This document shows positions 1 to 9,438 of a stretch of DNA of 64,000 nt, in pieces (within the stretch, counting starts at the first letter, position 1; every line of letters starts with the position of its first letter). Both the position numbers and the translations under genes were made by a program. The DNA comes from Paenibacillus hamazuiensis (GTDB taxonomy: Bacteria; Bacillota; Bacilli; Paenibacillales; NBRC-103111). The DNA lies in NCBI RefSeq assembly GCF_023276405.1, contig NZ_JALRMO010000001.1, positions 6,597,501-6,661,500 on the forward strand, written 5' to 3'. Below the pieces are notes generated by a model. The model saw only the letters and a list, made by a program, of their open reading frames with translations, was not told where the DNA came from and ran no database searches.

Positions 1-1468
1 GCAGGCGCTCGTCCGAAACCGCCACGGGCTCTCCGTCGACTAGCCAAGCGTGCACCGTGATTTTCTGCTCCTTGACGCGAGCTAAAACCTGGCTCCACTT
101 GCCTTTGACCGCCCGGATCTCGGCCCCGTCCGCTCCTTGCAGGAAGCCGTCCAGCTTCTCGACGCTTCGCTTGGTGGCAGCCGGAGCGGAAGGCGAACGA
201 AACGGCGCCGGCGTTGACATGCTGGGAGCAGCCGAAGAGGCGGCGACCGGAGCTTGCTTTTGCAGCTCCGCGAGCTGGCTCTCCAGCCGCTGAATGCGCC
301 CCAGCAAATCGCGGACGACCGCTCCCGCGGGCTCGCTGCCGGCCGGCGATGATTCCGCCCCCCCACCGCCGGATGAAGCCCCGCTTCCCGAGCTGCACAG
401 CTTCATCATCGCTACCTCAAACAACGTTTGGGGCTGGGCCGAATATTTCATTTCCATATGATAATGGTTGAGCACTTCAATATACCGCATGATCTGCTCG
501 CTCGAAAAACCCGAAGCCACCTGCTGCATGCGCGAAATGTCAAGAATGCGCTCGGTGACCGCCTGCGATCCCGGGACCATTTTCACAAGCAAGACATCGC
601 GGAAAAAATGAATCAGATTCTCAATGCACTTATCCGCGCTCTTGCCTTCCTGCATGAAATCGTCGATGATCTGCAGCGCCGCGGTCACATCCTGATCCAT
701 CACGGCCTGCGCCAGCTTCTCGAACTGGTCGGAGGCGATGCCGCCGGTCATAGCCAGCGTATCCGCGTAAGATATATGTTTGCCCGAAAACGCCATGATC
801 TGATCGAGCAGGCTGATCGCATCGCGCATGCCGCCGTCGGACAAGCGCGCAATATAGCGGATGGCCTCGGGTTCGGCGTCGATATTTTCATGCCGGCACA
901 CCTGGTTCAGACGCTCTACCTGCTCTTCCAGCGGCACTCTGCGAAAATCGAATCGTTGACATCGCGAGATGATCGTTGCCGGTATCCGATGAGGCTCCGT
1001 CGTGGCCAAAATGAACATCACGTGTGCGGGCGGCTCCTCCAGCGTCTTCAAAAGCGCGTTGAACGCTTCCGTCGTCAGCATATGAACCTCGTCGATGATG
1101 TACACCTTATGCCGCACTTCGGTCGGCGCATATTTGACCTTGTCGCGAATATCGCGAATTTCCTCAACGCCGCGGTTCGAGGCGGCATCGATTTCGAGCA
1201 CGTCCATAACCGAGCCTTCCGTAATGCGCCGGCACGCCGAGCATTCGTTGCACGGCTCCGCAGCGGGTCCATGCTCGCAGTTTACGGCCTTCGCCATAAT
1301 TTTCGCAATGCTCGTTTTTCCCGTACCTCGCGGCCCATTGAACAAATACGCATGGGATATGCGGCCTTCGCGCAAAGAATTTTGCAGTGTCTGTATGATG
1401 TGCTTCTGGCCGACGACGTCCCGGAAAGCCTGCGGCCTCCACGTTCGATACAGTGCGATATGTGCCAT
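1..1468 (-). CDS. dnaX: DNA polymerase III subunit gamma/tau (partial, 3' end outside window)
   Basis: Clamp-loader ATPase of the replicative polymerase. The visible 489 residues start at ATG 1468 behind a GGGAGA ribosome binding site. They show the AAA+ Walker A GPRGTGKT near residues 45-52, a four-cysteine zinc module (about C64, C73, C76, C79), Walker B IIDEVH near 125-130 and the SRC sensor (TIISRC) near 165-170. A low-complexity Ala/Ser/Pro linker follows and the tau-specific domain is just beginning at the window edge. The gene lies downstream of SRP RNA as in Bacillus subtilis, but a histidine kinase gene is inserted between them. Identification is firm; whether both gamma and tau forms are made cannot be judged here. 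Confidence 0.97.
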   Translation of the reverse strand, partial: MAHIALYRTWRPQAFRDVVGQKHIIQTLQNSLREGRISHAYLFNGPRGTGKTSIAKIMAKAVNCEHGPAAEPCNECSACRRITEGSVMDVLEIDAASNRGVEEIRDIRDKVKYAPTEVRHKVYIIDEVHMLTTEAFNALLKTLEEPPAHVMFILATTEPHRIPATIISRCQRFDFRRVPLEEQVERLNQVCRHENIDAEPEAIRYIARLSDGGMRDAISLLDQIMAFSGKHISYADTLAMTGGIASDQFEKLAQAVMDQDVTAALQIIDDFMQEGKSADKCIENLIHFFRDVLLVKMVPGSQAVTERILDISRMQQVASGFSSEQIMRYIEVLNHYHMEMKYSAQPQTLFEVAMMKLCSSGSGASSGGGGAESSPAGSEPAGAVVRDLLGRIQRLESQLAELQKQAPVAASSAAPSMSTPAPFRSPSAPAATKRSVEKLDGFLQGADGAEIRAVKGKWSQVLARVKEQKITVHAWLVDGEPVAVSDERL

Positions 1469-1552
1469 AATGGTCTCTCCCATGGTTCTTTCTATGGATG
1501 ATTCAACTTATTATACTACAGATGCCGTATATATTTGAAGGAGACCGTGCAC

Positions 1553-1583
1553 AAAAGGCCCTTGCCGGAAAGCAGGACCTTTT
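1553..1583 (-). terminator. Intrinsic terminator after the histidine kinase
   Basis: On the minus strand a GC-rich hairpin with arms AAAAGGTCC and GGGCCTTTT lies just after the kinase stop codon at 1590 and about 85 nt before the dnaX start. The sequence is symmetric enough to work in either direction. Confidence 0.7.
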
Positions 1584-1589
1584 GAAAAG

Positions 1590-3023
1590 CTATGGGTAAG
1601 GTATACAAATGGTAAAGGTGGTTCCGAACCCTTTTGTCGATACGCGAATACTCCCCCCTATATCATGAATGATGCGCTGGCATACGGATAAACCCAATCC
1701 GGTTCCTTCCGGTTTTGTCGTAAAAAACGGATCGAAAATTTTGTCGATTACAAAAAGCGGTATCCCCGGCCCCGTATCGTGAATGTCGATATTGACCCGC
1801 TTCTCTTCCCGGTCCACACGCTCCGTAATCGTGAGGCGCCCGCCGTCCACCATCGCTTCGATGCCGTTTTTACCGATGTTCAAAAATACTTGCTTCAGCA
1901 GCTCGCGATCGGCTATCACCTTAGGCATTGGATACGAAGCCTCGTAATGCACCACCACCCCGTGCAAAATCGCTTCATTATTGATGATAGGCAAAATGTC
2001 GCGCAGCACCTGGGATATGTCGACTTCTTCGAAGGACACGTTTTTCGGCTTGCTGAGCAGCAAAAGTTCGTTGACGAGCTCGTTGATCCGATTGATTTCC
2101 GTAAGCATGACATTGGTGTATCCACTCTCTTTGTCCATCCCTTGGTCCTGGAACGTCTTGCGCAGCACCTGCAAAAACCCTTTGATCGATGTAAGCGGAT
2201 TCCTGATTTCATGCGCGGTTCCGGCGGCAATTTGCCCGATCATGGCAAGCCTGTCGCTCCTCTGTACCTGCTGCTCCAACGATCGAAGATTGGTCACATC
2301 TTTGAACATGATATAAGCGCCGACGATTCGGCCTGATTGATCGCGAAGCACATTCGAGTCGAGCAGCAGCTCGTAGCGCTCCTGATTGTGTGTCCAGGAG
2401 ACGGCGTGATTTCGGACGACCACCCCATCCAAAACGGTTCTTTCCACGAATCGATGCTCCGGCGGCACCGAGGCAAAAATTTCGTCGACCGGCAAATGCA
2501 GCACCCGCTCCCGGATTAATCCGAGCAGCCGGCAAGCCATATCGCTAATGTCGATAAGCTTAAATTCCGTATCAATCAGCAGAACCCCCAGATTTACATC
2601 TTTCATAAAAGCCCCGGCAAATTGCTGCAGCAAAGTCAAACTATGTCCCGGTACTTGATTCCGAAGAATCAGGAGTGAACAGGGAGAACGATCAATTTCA
2701 ATGTCAAGAAGTTCACACTTAAAGGTGAGGCAGGAACCGGATGCGCTCCGTACCGCTACTATAGGTAAATCGTCAATATCCCCCCCATTTTTCCCACTGT
2801 AAAACGGTTTCATTTCTGCGAACGGCCGGTCTGCTATCAAGTACCGTTCGGCGGCTTGCCCGTGCAGCTCGTTTTCCGTGCGGCCGACGATTTCCGTAAA
2901 TGCCGAATTGCAGTACCTGATTCGTCCTTCTTCATCCATAAGCACGATGGAATGGGTCAAATACCGATCCGCATATTTTCGGAAGGAATCCAGCGAAACG
3001 TGTAAAATAACAGGATCAGACAA
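1590..3023 (-). CDS. PAS-domain sensor histidine kinase
   Basis: Predicted 477-residue soluble sensor kinase. Two PAS-like domains (about residues 15-110 and 135-245) are followed by a HisKA dimerisation domain with the phospho-acceptor His in GTAHEIRNPL (about residue 271) and an HATPase domain with an N-box (NIGKNGIEA), G1 (DTGPGIP) and G2 (GTGLGLS). No transmembrane segment is evident. The start is taken as TTG 3023, which has AGGAGG eight bases upstream; an in-frame GTG at 3032 overlaps that ribosome binding site. The H-box and PAS layout resemble the sporulation phosphorelay kinases (KinA/KinE type) and spo0F lies 6.5 kb away, so feeding Spo0F is a reasonable inference, not shown. No partner response regulator is adjacent. 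Confidence 0.88.
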   Translation of the reverse strand: MSDPVILHVSLDSFRKYADRYLTHSIVLMDEEGRIRYCNSAFTEIVGRTENELHGQAAERYLIADRPFAEMKPFYSGKNGGDIDDLPIVAVRSASGSCLTFKCELLDIEIDRSPCSLLILRNQVPGHSLTLLQQFAGAFMKDVNLGVLLIDTEFKLIDISDMACRLLGLIRERVLHLPVDEIFASVPPEHRFVERTVLDGVVVRNHAVSWTHNQERYELLLDSNVLRDQSGRIVGAYIMFKDVTNLRSLEQQVQRSDRLAMIGQIAAGTAHEIRNPLTSIKGFLQVLRKTFQDQGMDKESGYTNVMLTEINRINELVNELLLLSKPKNVSFEEVDISQVLRDILPIINNEAILHGVVVHYEASYPMPKVIADRELLKQVFLNIGKNGIEAMVDGGRLTITERVDREEKRVNIDIHDTGPGIPLFVIDKIFDPFFTTKPEGTGLGLSVCQRIIHDIGGSIRVSTKGFGTTFTICIPYP

Positions 3024-3112
3024 CCGGAGCACCTCCTGAATTCATGACCAGACTGCATCAGCAATAAGTACCTGAATAATTCTCCCATTTTTTTCATTTT
3101 CCTTCTTCCACA

Positions 3113-3163
3113 CAAAAAAAACACCGTACCTTCGTCATAACGGATCATGACTCGTCACAGTGT
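3113..3163 (-). terminator. Terminator of the SRP RNA
   Basis: Immediately downstream of the SRP RNA on the minus strand, a long imperfect hairpin (arms beginning ACACTGTGACGAGTCAT and ending GGTACGGTGT) is followed by eight T residues. It separates the RNA gene from the histidine kinase. Confidence 0.75.
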
Positions 3164-3183
3164 TCGTTAATTCACCATATGTA

Positions 3184-3456
3184 ACCGTGCACCTGCAATT
3201 GATATTGCGATCCGAGCGGAATTCTTATCGCTGGCTCAAGCAAGGCAACCCTCCGGCACATGAAACTTCCCGCTTATGGCTGCTTCCTTCCGGACCTGAC
3301 CAGGTTCACAGGCATCCATTGCGAAGGACCCGGCTCTCAACACCAGCTTTAAAACCCAAACCTCACATCGACAATACCGCTTGTAGGAATTCAACCCCGC
3401 TGTAGCGGATTGCGGGTTACAGGGCACCGCTACCTCCCCGTCTAGCACGGCAAAGA
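3184..3456 (-). ncRNA. ffs: Signal recognition particle RNA (large Bacillus type)
   Basis: About 273 nt on the minus strand. The 5' end resembles the B. subtilis scRNA start (TCTTTGCCGTGCTA, then GGGGAGG) and the 3' end closes with GCACGGT, which pairs with GCCGTGC near the 5' end. The universal SRP domain IV motif GTCAGGTCCGGAAGGAAGC is present around 3276-3303. The length and the Alu-like 5' domain match the long SRP RNA of Bacilli rather than the 4.5S form. This RNA scaffolds Ffh for co-translational targeting of membrane and secreted proteins. End points are estimated from terminal pairing. Confidence 0.95.
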
Positions 3457-3519
3457 TAAGTATAGCCGATTCCAAGGGAAATAGCAATGTGCGGCAGCAA
3501 TTGCTAAAAGAACCGCCGG

Positions 3520-3927
3520 CTACCTGCGGGAAACCGTCACCTGCACACTGTACCTCGGCATGGCTGCGGCAAGCTGGGACTGCGCATTTTGCCGAATTGC
3601 ATCCAACTCCGCATCGCTCGTATTTGTCGCTACTTGCAGCCGGACATTGGCTATGGGACCGTTTATCGTAACGTTGGAGCTTTGGACGCCCGGAATTTGT
3701 TTAATCACGGAGCGCATCGTGCGCACATCGTCCGAATACGTATGATAGGATGGGCCCGTGGGCAAATTAGGATTCGCATCCGTAAGGCCGAGATAACCGT
3801 CGGTGGAGTAAGTTTTGACATTTTCGTTTTGAACGGGAGTTGCCGTATTCCCTTGATTTTGACAGGCCGAGATGAGAAGCGTTGTCCCAACCCCGAGCAG
3901 CATGGCCCATGGTTTAAAAGTGAGCAA
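3520..3927 (-). CDS. YhcN/YlaJ-like sporulation lipoprotein
   Basis: Small 135-residue protein with an N-terminal membrane segment and a lipobox (LISAC, Cys about 22), so probably a lipid-anchored surface protein. The remainder (about residues 65-135) resembles the YhcN/YlaJ family found in spore membranes, including a valine-rich stretch with NGPIANVRLQV. The start is TTG 3927; its GGGAGG ribosome binding site (3936-3941) lies inside the terminator hairpin following rpmE, which may limit read-through translation. Family placement is by overall pattern and is moderately sure; a role in spore formation or germination is inferred from the family. Confidence 0.75.
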   Translation of the reverse strand: MLTFKPWAMLLGVGTTLLISACQNQGNTATPVQNENVKTYSTDGYLGLTDANPNLPTGPSYHTYSDDVRTMRSVIKQIPGVQSSNVTINGPIANVRLQVATNTSDAELDAIRQNAQSQLAAAMPRYSVQVTVSRR

Positions 3928-3929
3928 TA

Positions 3930-3984
3930 AAAAAACCTCCCTGCCAGCTAAGTATTCATACTTAGGATGACCATGGGAGGTTTT
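3930..3984 (-). terminator. rpmE terminator that also contains the next gene's ribosome binding site
   Basis: The minus-strand hairpin has outer arms AAAACCTCCC and GGGAGGTTTT plus a perfect inner 8-bp stem (CTAAGTAT with ATACTTAG, 3948-3965), followed by a run of seven T. The 3' arm includes the GGGAGG used by the lipoprotein gene. Confidence 0.8.
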
Positions 3985-4019
3985 GTTATGCCGTATTTCG
4001 AATGGAAATGAGCGGCAGC

Positions 4020-4217
4020 TTAGATGCCGTATTTCTTCTTGAATTTATCAACACGACCGCCTGCATCGACGAATTTCTGCTTGCCGGTGAAGAACGGGTG
4101 GCAGTTCGAGCAAATCTCCACGCGCAGGTTTTGCTTGATCGAACCCGATTCAAACGTGTTGCCGCATGCGCATGTTACCGTCGTTGTTTGGTAATTCGGA
4201 TGAATACCTTGTTTCAT
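4020..4217 (-). CDS. rpmE: 50S ribosomal protein bL31, zinc-binding form
   Basis: 65 residues starting [10 protein letters not shown]. The ATG at 4217 has an AGGTG ribosome binding site; longer in-frame extensions upstream have no support. It keeps the zinc-ligand cysteines (CAC and CSNC pattern), so it is the C+ form normally used when zinc is plentiful, and the C-terminal [12 protein letters not shown] is typical of the family. It sits downstream of rho and the radical SAM gene; in B. subtilis rho and rpmE are neighbours. Confidence 0.97.
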   Translation of the reverse strand: MKQGIHPNYQTTTVTCACGNTFESGSIKQNLRVEICSNCHPFFTGKQKFVDAGGRVDKFKKKYGI

Positions 4218-4289
4218 TCCTTTCACCTCTTTCACGCCCTGAAACACCATGTGAATCAGAGTTATCATTAGACACATAGAAAGATTATA

Positions 4290-5570
4290 TCAGCCCTGCG
4301 AACGGGATGCAACCTTTTTTCTGCGCAGTTCCGGCTTTGGAACATGAGTGTAAGAGCCGAGCACCACGTCCGGCAGCTCCTCCTGAAAAATCTCGATCAT
4401 CTGCTTCATCCCGAGGATTTCGCCGCGGGCTTTCGGAATTAAATTCAGGTAGCTTTCCGGGTCGATATTGAGATTTCTCAGCTGAATCAGCTTCAGGTCC
4501 GTACGCCGCGCAAACTCGATCATCGCTTCGATCTCTTCTTCCCGATCGGTGACGCCGGGGAAAATCAAATAGTTGATCGAGGTGTACACGCCTTGATCCG
4601 CCGCATAGCGGAGCGATTTCTCGACGTTTTTCAGCGTATATCCGCGAGGTTTGTAATACGCGTTATAATGATCGTCCAGCGCGCTGATGGTGCTGACCCG
4701 CATCAAATCGAGGCCGGCGTCGACGATGCCGCGAATATGATCGGTGAGGCCGGCGTTCGTATTGATGTTGATGTAGCCCATATCGGTTTGCGCGCGCACG
4801 GTTCGGATCGCTTCAATGATGCTGGGCGCCTGGGTGGACGGTTCTCCTTCGCAGCCTTGGCCGAAGCTGATAATGCTGTCCGGCGTTTTCAAATGCTGCA
4901 GCATCACTTCGACGATTTCCTGCACCGTCGGCTTGAAATTCATCCGCGTCTGCGGGGCCGGAAATCCGCTGTCCTCCGGCTGCTCGGAGATGCATCCGAA
5001 GCATCCCGCATTGCAGGCGAACGAAACCGGCACCGCTCCTTCCCAGCGGTTCAAAAACGTATTGGAAGCCGTCAAACATTCGTACCCGAGCGCACAATTG
5101 GACAAATGCCCGTATAAGCGATTGTCCGGATATTGCTTGCGGAACCGCTCAACCTGCAGCTCCAGCTCATCGCGGTCGCAGTTCAGCGGATTCCAGCGCT
5201 CCGGGTCGTCGCTTTGGCGAGCGGCGACGTAAAAACCGCCGTCCTTCCACACGACCGCCGTATAGCCGAAGAGCGGCAGCAGCTTCGTCTTGTCGGCTTT
5301 GACGTAGCCGGGCAGCAGCAGCCGTGTAAAACCTTGCGGCAGCAGAGCGCCTACGGCCTGCACGTCGCCGGGAACCAGCTTCATCTCGCCGGTTTCGGCA
5401 TCCATGCCGACAGCCCGCGTATCCGGCAAGCTGACGAGCGTCGCTCCTTCCGGCAGCGGAATCAGCTCGTCTTCCAATATTTCCGTCACTTGATCGCCAC
5501 TGCGGCCAAGCCCGACAAAGTCGGGGTGGTCGAACACATTACCTTGACGGTCTGCATATACCAGGTTCAT
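4290..5570 (-). CDS. Radical SAM protein of unknown substrate
   Basis: 426 residues from ATG 5570 with GAGGGG upstream. The iron-sulfur cluster motif CNAGCFGC (CxxxCxxC, near residue 183) identifies a radical SAM enzyme, and a GEPST motif about 60 residues later fits the SAM-binding GGE-type element. The first 160 residues form an N-terminal domain without a motif I recognise, including a CDRDELELQVERFR stretch. No C-terminal SPASM or extra-cluster cysteine array is evident. It is inserted between rho and rpmE, about 60 bp from rho, so it is probably cotranscribed. The reaction is unknown. Confidence 0.85.
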   Translation of the reverse strand: MNLVYADRQGNVFDHPDFVGLGRSGDQVTEILEDELIPLPEGATLVSLPDTRAVGMDAETGEMKLVPGDVQAVGALLPQGFTRLLLPGYVKADKTKLLPLFGYTAVVWKDGGFYVAARQSDDPERWNPLNCDRDELELQVERFRKQYPDNRLYGHLSNCALGYECLTASNTFLNRWEGAVPVSFACNAGCFGCISEQPEDSGFPAPQTRMNFKPTVQEIVEVMLQHLKTPDSIISFGQGCEGEPSTQAPSIIEAIRTVRAQTDMGYININTNAGLTDHIRGIVDAGLDLMRVSTISALDDHYNAYYKPRGYTLKNVEKSLRYAADQGVYTSINYLIFPGVTDREEEIEAMIEFARRTDLKLIQLRNLNIDPESYLNLIPKARGEILGMKQMIEIFQEELPDVVLGSYTHVPKPELRRKKVASRSQG

Positions 5571-5632
5571 AATTTCCCCTCAAAACGTTTGCTTTAAAGT
5601 ATGGTGAAGTTCCTTCACTTGTTCACTCACTC

Positions 5633-6931
5633 TTAGGAAGCGGAGTTTTTCACCCGTTTGGTCGGCGGCGTGGAAGTGCCGGTTCCGGTTTTTTTATCGA
5701 GCGTATCCAAAAACTCCTGGTTTGTCTTCGTTTCTGCGAGCTTCTTAATAAATGCGTCGACGTATTCATGCGACTCGTTCATGCTCTTGCGAATCGCCCA
5801 TACCTTCTCCAGCTCTTCCTTCGTCAGCAGCATCTCCTCGCGGCGCGTGCCGGAGCGGCGAATATCGATCGCCGGGAAAATGCGGCGCTCCGCCAGCTTG
5901 CGGTCCAAATGCAGCTCGAGGTTGCCCGTTCCCTTGAACTCCTCGTAAATGACGTCGTCCATCCGTGAACCGGTCTCGATGAGCGCCGTAGCGAGAATGG
6001 TCAGGCTGCCGCCCTCCTCAATGTTGCGGGCCGCCCCGAAAAACCGCTTCGGTCGGTGGAACGCTCCCGGATCGATACCTCCGGACAAGGTTCGCCCGGA
6101 CGGCGGCACGACGAGGTTATAAGCTCTGGCCAGCCTTGTGATGCTGTCCAGCAAAATGACCACGTCCTTTTTGTGCTCAACCAGCCGCTGTGCCCGTTCC
6201 AGCACAAGCTCCGCCACCTTGATATGATTTTCCGGAAGCTCATCGAACGTGGACGCAACAACTTCCCCTTTTACCGAACGCTGCATATCCGTTACTTCCT
6301 CCGGCCTTTCGTCGATCAGCAGCACGAAAAGCTCGATTTCCGGATAATTGGTCGAAATGCTGTTGGCGATTTCTTTCAAAAGCAGCGTCTTTCCTGCTTT
6401 TGGAGGTGCCACGATCAATCCGCGCTGGCCTAAACCGACGGGAGACAGCAAATCCATAAGGCGGGTAGACAGGTGAGAAGGGGACGTTTCTAGAACCACT
6501 TTCTTTTGCGGATAAAGAGGAGTAAGCGCAGGAAAATGTAGACGTTCCGATGCGGTTTCGGGATCTTCGCCGTTGACGGCCTCCACATGGAGGAGTCCGA
6601 AGTAACGTTCGTTTTCTTTCGGCGGTCTGCATTTGCCGGATACCAAATCCCCTGACCGAAGATCGAATCTCCGGATCTGCGAGGCGGAAATGTAGATGTC
6701 TTCCGGGCTGGGCAAATAGTTGATCGGTCTTAAAAACCCGAAGCCCTCGGGCAAAATCTCAAGGACGCCCTGCATAAACATAAGGCCGCCTTTTTCCGCT
6801 TGAGCCCGAAGAATGGCAAAAATAAGTTCCTTTTTCTTCATTTGGCCGTACGAAGGAATTTGATGTTCCTTGGCCAGTTTGTATAATTCCGTCAGTTTCA
6901 GCGCTTCGAGCTGCGCTAAATGCATATCCAT
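5633..6931 (-). CDS. rho: Transcription termination factor Rho
   Basis: 432-residue RNA-dependent ATPase helicase. An N-terminal Rho-N helical domain (about residues 1-45) is followed by the cold-shock-like RNA-binding domain ([15 protein letters not shown], about 53-67). The RecA-type ATPase core has Walker A APPKAGKT, the [10 protein letters not shown] motif and the [10 protein letters not shown]-loop region. ATG 6931 is chosen because GGTGG lies eight bases upstream; an in-frame GTG at 6946 lacks one. The murA-rho neighbourhood matches B. subtilis. Confidence 0.97.
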   Translation of the reverse strand: MDMHLAQLEALKLTELYKLAKEHQIPSYGQMKKKELIFAILRAQAEKGGLMFMQGVLEILPEGFGFLRPINYLPSPEDIYISASQIRRFDLRSGDLVSGKCRPPKENERYFGLLHVEAVNGEDPETASERLHFPALTPLYPQKKVVLETSPSHLSTRLMDLLSPVGLGQRGLIVAPPKAGKTLLLKEIANSISTNYPEIELFVLLIDERPEEVTDMQRSVKGEVVASTFDELPENHIKVAELVLERAQRLVEHKKDVVILLDSITRLARAYNLVVPPSGRTLSGGIDPGAFHRPKRFFGAARNIEEGGSLTILATALIETGSRMDDVIYEEFKGTGNLELHLDRKLAERRIFPAIDIRRSGTRREEMLLTKEELEKVWAIRKSMNESHEYVDAFIKKLAETKTNQEFLDTLDKKTGTGTSTPPTKRVKNSAS

Positions 6932-7023
6932 GTAACCAACCACCAAACTATTAAATTTTGTCTTTAAAAATTATATTCTAGCAATTCCCAACTTTACCGC
7001 AATTTATTCCAGCCTCACGGCCA

Positions 7024-8277
7024 TTATGCCTTCTCGCGCCAAACTTCGGCTCCGAGCCGCGACAAGTTGGCCACCAAATTATCGTACCCGCGGTCGATAT
7101 ACTCCACTCCGCTAATTTCCGTAATCCCATCCTCCACCGTCAGTCCCGCGATCACCAGCGCAGCTCCCGCGCGCAAATCGGTCGCTTTCACTTTCGCTGC
7201 GCTCAGGCGGTTTCCCTCAATGACGGCGGAACGGCCTTCGACCTTGATTTTGGCTCCCATCCGGGTTAATTCGGGGACGTGCTTAAATCTATTTCCATAC
7301 ACGTAGTCGGTTAAGATGCTGACACCCCTGGCCTGAGTGAGAAGCGTAGTCATCGGCGACTGCAGATCGGTGGCAAACCCCGGATACACGAGCGCTTTCA
7401 CGTCGACGCTTTCATATTCCTGCTGGCCGACGACGCGGATCGACTCATCCATCTCGTAAATGTGGGCGCCCATCTCCTGCAGCTTGGCTGTAACAGCCTC
7501 CATATGCTTGGGGATGACATTATCTACGACAACATCGCCGCGCGTTGCCGCGGCGGCAATCATGTATGTACCCGCTTGTATGCGGTCGGGAATAATGGAA
7601 TGGCGGCACCCGTGAAGCGAATCGACACCTTCGATCCGAATCGTTTCCGTGCCGGCGCCTTTGATTTTTGCGCCCATGGAATTAAGTAAAGTGGCTACAT
7701 CTATAATTTCAGGCTCTTTGGCCGCATTTTCGATAATCGTAATTCCTTTGGCCTTCGAAGCGGCAAGCATGATGTTGATCGTTGCCCCTACGCTGACCAA
7801 GTCCAGATAAATTTTCGCTCCGCGAAGTTCTTTTGCGCGGATTTTCAGCGACCCGTTCTCGTTGGACACGGTTGCTCCAAGCGCTTCAAAGCCTTTAATG
7901 TGCTGTTCGATCGGTCTCGGCTCGAAATTGCAGCCGCCCGGCAGCCCTACCGTCGCTTCGCCGAACCGGCCCAGAAGCGCGCCCATCAAATAGTAGGATG
8001 CCCGCAGTTTTTTCACGTCGCCGTTCGGCATCGGCCTCAATTGAAGGTGGGTCGGATCGATCGTCATCATATCGTCCTTCCGTTCGACAGTTGCGCCGAG
8101 CTCCGACAGCAGATTGGCATATACCGCCACATCGCTGATCGAGGGCAGATTGTCCAGCGTGATCGCCGTTTCGGCCAGCAAAGCCGTCGGCAGCAAAGCC
8201 ACCGCGCTGTTCTTCGCGCCGCTGATCTGAACCGTTCCGCGCAGAGAACGGCCGCCAGCGACCATCAGTTTTTCCAT
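7024..8277 (-). CDS. murA: UDP-N-acetylglucosamine 1-carboxyvinyltransferase
   Basis: First committed enzyme of peptidoglycan precursor synthesis: it transfers enolpyruvate from PEP to UDP-GlcNAc. 417 residues starting MEKLMVAGG at ATG 8277, preceded by AGGAGG. The catalytic Cys that reacts with PEP and fosfomycin is present at about residue 116 in [12 protein letters not shown]. The substrate-binding KNSA motif is at about 22-25. Its position between fba and rho corresponds to the second MurA paralogue of B. subtilis (murAB/murZ); whether another copy exists is outside this window. The transaldolase gene found between fba and murA in B. subtilis is absent. Confidence 0.96.
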   Translation of the reverse strand: MEKLMVAGGRSLRGTVQISGAKNSAVALLPTALLAETAITLDNLPSISDVAVYANLLSELGATVERKDDMMTIDPTHLQLRPMPNGDVKKLRASYYLMGALLGRFGEATVGLPGGCNFEPRPIEQHIKGFEALGATVSNENGSLKIRAKELRGAKIYLDLVSVGATINIMLAASKAKGITIIENAAKEPEIIDVATLLNSMGAKIKGAGTETIRIEGVDSLHGCRHSIIPDRIQAGTYMIAAAATRGDVVVDNVIPKHMEAVTAKLQEMGAHIYEMDESIRVVGQQEYESVDVKALVYPGFATDLQSPMTTLLTQARGVSILTDYVYGNRFKHVPELTRMGAKIKVEGRSAVIEGNRLSAAKVKATDLRAGAALVIAGLTVEDGITEISGVEYIDRGYDNLVANLSRLGAEVWREKA

Positions 8278-8381
8278 ATAAACGTATTCCTCCTGAGAGC
8301 TTTTGCCTTCAGGCAAAGCTTGCATCTTGAGCTGCATGTTCGCCTAATGATAGATTCGGATAAAATGAAAAAGAAAGCAGG

Positions 8382-8413
8382 GGGAAAATCCGCTCTCGCG
8401 GGGCGGATTTCCC
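8382..8413 (-). terminator. Intrinsic terminator after fba
   Basis: The minus-strand hairpin GGGAAATCCGC / GCGGATTTTCCC is followed by a pyrimidine-rich CTTTCTTTTT stretch, placed between the fba stop codon and murA. Confidence 0.75.
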
Positions 8414-8433
8414 GTCTGGTTTGATGTTCGAAG

Positions 8434-9288
8434 TTAGGCTTGGTTCGCGCTGCCGAACAGCTCGATCTTGGATTTGACTACGTCGATCATGGCTTTGCGG
8501 GCGGGGCTGAGGTATTTGCGAGGATCATATACTTTCGCGTCTTTATTCAGAACTTCGCGAATCGCATCGGTGCAGGCAACCTGATTCTCGGTGTTCACGT
8601 TGATTTTGCCCACGCCGGCTGCGATGGATTTGCGGATCATTTCATCCGGAACGCCGGAGCCGCCGTGCAGTACGACCGGTACCGGAATCGCGCTGGACAC
8701 CTTCTCGATAATATCGAAGCGGATGTTCGGCTCGCCGGCATACATGCCGTGCGCCGTACCTACAGCGATAGCAAGGCAATCTACGCCGGTCTCTTCGTAG
8801 AAGCGGATCGCTTCCTCCGGCTTGGCCAGGTTGGCGTCAGCCTCGTCCACGCTGATGTCGTCTTCTACCCCGCCGATCGTACCGAGCTCGCCTTCCACGG
8901 ACACGCCCATCGCACGAGCGGCTTTGACCACTTCCTTCGTGAGGCGGATATTTTCTTCGAAAGAGTAGTGGGATCCGTCGAACATAACCGAGCTGAATCC
9001 GGCGCGGATACACTTCATCGCCACTTCAAAGCTGCTGCCGTGGTCGAGGTGAAGTGCGATCGGAAGACCGGATTTCTTGGCCGCCGCTTCGGCGATCGCT
9101 ACGGTAAATTCGATACCCATATATTTCAAGGCGCCTTCGCTGACACCGTAAATAAACGGGGATTTGAGCTCGATGGCCGCTTCCATGATGGCTTGGGCAA
9201 ATTCGAGGTTGTTCATGTTAAATTGGCCGACTGCAAATTTGTTTGCCTTGGCTTTGGGCAAAAACTCATTCATCGATACGAGTGGCAT
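8434..9288 (-). CDS. fba: Class II fructose-1,6-bisphosphate aldolase
   Basis: Glycolysis and gluconeogenesis enzyme that cleaves fructose-1,6-bisphosphate into dihydroxyacetone phosphate and glyceraldehyde-3-phosphate, using a divalent metal (normally zinc). 284 residues from ATG 9288 with AGGGAGG. Class II signatures are visible: the HLDHG metal and catalytic Asp motif (about residues 79-84), VEGELG, GTAHGMY and LHGGSG with the other His ligands, and the phosphate loop KINVNTE. It lies between spo0F and murA, as in B. subtilis apart from the missing transaldolase gene. Confidence 0.96.
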   Translation of the reverse strand: MPLVSMNEFLPKAKANKFAVGQFNMNNLEFAQAIMEAAIELKSPFIYGVSEGALKYMGIEFTVAIAEAAAKKSGLPIALHLDHGSSFEVAMKCIRAGFSSVMFDGSHYSFEENIRLTKEVVKAARAMGVSVEGELGTIGGVEDDISVDEADANLAKPEEAIRFYEETGVDCLAIAVGTAHGMYAGEPNIRFDIIEKVSSAIPVPVVLHGGSGVPDEMIRKSIAAGVGKINVNTENQVACTDAIREVLNKDAKVYDPRKYLSPARKAMIDVVKSKIELFGSANQA

Positions 9289-9414
9289 GGTTGTTCTGTT
9301 CCTCCCTTTTATATGTAGATGCTAGCCTAGAGTGCGAAATCACCGGCTCAACTGTCATACTGCGTTATTATACCATATAACCTTGCAAATGATAACCATG
9401 CGGAATAAAACAAA

Positions 9415-9438
9415 AAGGACCCCCGGAATCAGGATCCT
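9415..9438 (-). terminator. Intrinsic terminator overlapping the spo0F stop codon
   Basis: The minus-strand stem AGGATCC / GGGGTCCT contains the TGA stop codon of spo0F and is followed by TTTTTG. The stem is short, so efficiency is uncertain. Confidence 0.6.

Noticed and set aside
428-1501. 357-codon open frame on the plus strand opposite dnaX
   Set aside because: It is the antisense shadow of dnaX, which has clear clamp-loader motifs, a good start and codon use.
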